From: Chamaelirium japonicum
Taxonomy: Eukaryota; Streptophyta; Magnoliopsida; Liliales; Melanthiaceae
DNA: 64,000 nucleotides
Direction of reading: 5' to 3'
Assembly (NCBI GenBank): GCA_947650365.1
Contig: OX393549.1
Coordinates: 84,179,362-84,243,361 of the forward strand
Below the pieces are notes generated by a model. That model saw nothing but the letters and a program-made list of their open reading frames with translations, ran no database searches and was not told the DNA's origin. Made by a program: the position numbers and the translations under genes. Every line of letters starts with the position of its first letter. The stretch's first letter is position 1. Shown piece by piece: positions 61,954 through 64,000 of the stretch.

Positions 61954-63090
61954 CCCCCCTTCTCATCCCATCGAACAAGGACCGTACGATTTGATTAAAA
62001 GAAGAAGTGTTCGTCCAGAGCTATAAAAGAGGAGATTATGAGAGGGATTGTCCCCCAATCTCGATCTCCATTGCCCAAATCACTGTCGTCCATTCACCCA
62101 GACCCCTTCTGCATGATCTCCTCTAAGTTGGTCGGCGCTGGTCGATGGGCCCTGATTGCAACCGTCCGTTCACATGAGAGCCCTTTTGTCCATTCACCCA
62201 GTCCCCATCGAGTGTTGCTCCAGCAACGCCAAAACCTTCACGATTTCGTTGGCCCCGAATTCACCGGCATGACAACGAGAGAGATAACCTCCCTCATCGC
62301 ACCCCCTCCCCCTCGAGCCACTCTTCACGCCCCCTCTTCCGCGCGAGATGATCGTCCCCTCCCTTTCTTTCGTTTCACAACCCCGAGCCCCCCATCAACA
62401 GGCAGCCCGCCTTCACGCCTAGATGATCACCTCCCTCTTCGGCCCCCTCATCACGCCCCCCTCTTCGCGCAACCCGCCCTTCACCTACCCCTCTTCCAGC
62501 CGCCCATTCCCCCAGATCTTCTCGCCCAGATCAAGCCTCCCTCATCAATCCCCCAAGATCAAGCCGCCCTACAGGCCCTTCGTGCCAAATCTGAAACGAT
62601 CCCAGAATATAATCATTTTCTTTCCTTTCATTTTTGCCCTAATTTATTCCTTTATAATGCACTCACCCCAAACCCATCATGCGCAGAATCCATCATCGTG
62701 AATGAGCCATCAACCCCTCAGGGCATGCTCTAAGTGAACGCAATCTCTCAGTCCACCATGTACTAACTCATGATCCTCTGTTTTTCCAGAACAAAAAAAA
62801 ATCTTTCATAATTTTTCTTTCAAAATCTTCCACGATCCTTTTTTTTTTTACCCTAGCAGCATTATCGTCAAGGAGGCATCAAACTTAATTCATCGTGTAG
62901 AAGGACACGATCGTACAGCATCGGCCCCTCGCAAACTCGCCCTCGCCGCACACATGCTCTCCGTCCACCAAGTAGGGACTCTCAGAAAAGTTCAAAAAAT
63001 TATTTTTTTTGAATGTTTTATTCATACAAAAATTTTGGTGAAGAAATTTTTGTGTTGATTGGATAAAGGCAATGACAAAACTAATATGCA
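61954..63090. other. Intergenic DNA with a Pro-rich open frame, no supported gene
   Basis: A 231-codon plus-strand frame (62038-62733) is Pro/Ser/His-rich and matches no family; a TATA-like GCTATAAAAGAGG (62019) is only about 10 bases from its ATG, too near for a leader. The remainder is AT-rich. Confidence 0.35.
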
Positions 63091-63091
63091 A

Positions 63092-63426
63092 AGGAGTGGG
63101 TGCGGGAATTTTGGTGTGTTTTATTCATACAAGTTTTGTTTTCTCTTGACAGTAGTTGATCTTGGTCATGTATTCGACCCAAGAGGGAGTGGGTGCGGGA
63201 ATTTTGGAGTGCTGGGCAACTCCATATTTTGCATATATTGCCTGATAGGCTTTTGAGAGCTTGGCAGCCCATATATAGTGTTTCTTCTAATACATGTTTT
63301 GTAGCCTGATAGGCTTTGGGGTACTTGGCCACTACGTTGCATGCTTCTAATACATATCCTTAGCTAAAGGGGTGATAGACTAATAGGCTTAATTTGGAGT
63401 GCTGGGCAACTCCATATTTTGCATAT
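63092..63426 (+). repeat. Interspersed short direct repeats
   Basis: Thirty-four identical bases at 63203-63236 and 63393-63426 (TTTGGAGTGCTGGGCAACTC onward). GGAGTGGGTGCGGGAATTTT occurs at 63093 and 63186. GCCTGATAGGCTTT occurs at 63240 and 63304. These are parts of a degenerate nested tandem array. Confidence 0.75.
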
Positions 63427-64000
63427 TTTTTATTAGATTTTTGTTAAAGGACTATTAAGATAACTCGAAATGGCATATAAGATGAAAAACCACCAAACCG
63501 AACTCTTTATATTTTTGTTACATGGGTAGGGTAGCGATTCAATCGCTTTTCTACTCTCTCGGATCTGAAAACTTTATAAACAATTATATTACTATCTAAA
63601 ATGGTCTTTTGTTAAATCGAGCACCATTCGCGAATCGCTCTATTTTTTTCCTTTAGAGATAGTCGCCATGTGTTTGCAAATTTGTATGAGAAATCAATGT
63701 TTGTGAGTTCAATCAATGTTTAGTGAGTTCAATACAAATGGTCTCTTGGTTTATATCCTTTGTCGGATTTTAGCCTAAAAAATTTGCCATATACATTGCT
63801 TGAAACATAAGACAAATATGCGGTGCACCGAGAGACCCTTTACATGTTGGTGGCAAGGTGATCATCCTGATTTTTTTGTAGAATTTTGCTGATTTTTTTC
63901 CTGATTTTTTTTGCTGATTTTCTTACTGATTTTTCCTAATTTTTTCCGTCAATCTAAAAATAAAACCCTTATGTAAAGAGTTACCTAAAAAAAAAGGCTG
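63427..64000. other. Terminal intergenic DNA, no gene seen
   Basis: AT-rich with CTGATTTTTTT-type repeats at 63868-63945. No frame of interest. Confidence 0.45.

Noticed and set aside
62038..62733. A 231-codon Pro-rich frame with a TATA-like box upstream
   Set aside because: The box is about 10 bases from the ATG, composition is biased, overlapping frames exist, and no domain is seen. It may be an LTR or leader fragment.

Overview
This window is plant nuclear DNA, almost certainly from an angiosperm. The evidence is the content: L1-type LINEs with plant-style zinc-binding and RNase H tails, an Athila/Tat-type Gypsy element with a tRNA-Asp primer site, a Tekay-type chromovirus, a Cassandra TRIM with 5S rRNA-like LTRs, several Ty1/copia elements, and a QALGGH zinc-finger gene with an EAR motif. 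I cannot name the species. I see no prokaryotic, organellar or tRNA gene, and only one convincing host protein gene.

Layout. Bases 1-25268 are one decayed L1 LINE (+ strand) cut into four pieces by three insertions, each with a perfect 5-bp target-site duplication (TSD): (i) 265-10525, a young Gypsy element on the - strand that keeps gag and protease but has no reverse transcriptase or integrase (TSD ATCCA); (ii) 11137-12208, a Cassandra TRIM with three LTRs and two internal regions (TSD GCATA); (iii) 13176-23306, a Tekay-type insertion that is a mirror image, with a 3' LTR and polypurine tract at each end in opposite orientation (TSD TAGAT). Bases 26429-27820 hold a cluster of short non-autonomous DNA transposons (PIF/Harbinger, Mutator and hAT types) with clear TSDs. 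Bases 28241-35177 are a complete-length Copia element (- strand, TSD ACAAA) with an uninterrupted 1200-residue pol frame. Bases 36220-40185 are a solo LTR of the Tekay-related family, containing a block of palindromes that includes a perfect 76-bp one. Bases 42445-44335 are a 5'-truncated LINE on the - strand.

The host gene is at 45589-46464 (+), an intronless single-finger C2H2 protein with a TATA box, a CT-rich leader and a C-terminal EAR repression motif. After it come a decayed Copia element (about 46740-49535), a 164-bp composite satellite containing poly-C/(CT)n (49971-50614), two hAT-like elements and one Mutator-like non-autonomous element (51945-53873), a third Copia element lacking gag and most of RNase H (54111-58358), a Copia gag relic (59230-59880), an LTR-like segment (61435-61953) and repeat-rich DNA without a supported gene.

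How it works together. This is a nested graveyard of retroelements, and the nesting gives relative ages: the LINE is oldest, and the Gypsy element, with LTRs that differ at only about a dozen sites over 2.4 kb, is recent. The most unusual structure is the double-3'-LTR Tekay insertion, because its perfect TSD and the LINE reading frame resuming across it imply that one palindromic, chimeric cDNA was integrated through two U5 ends.
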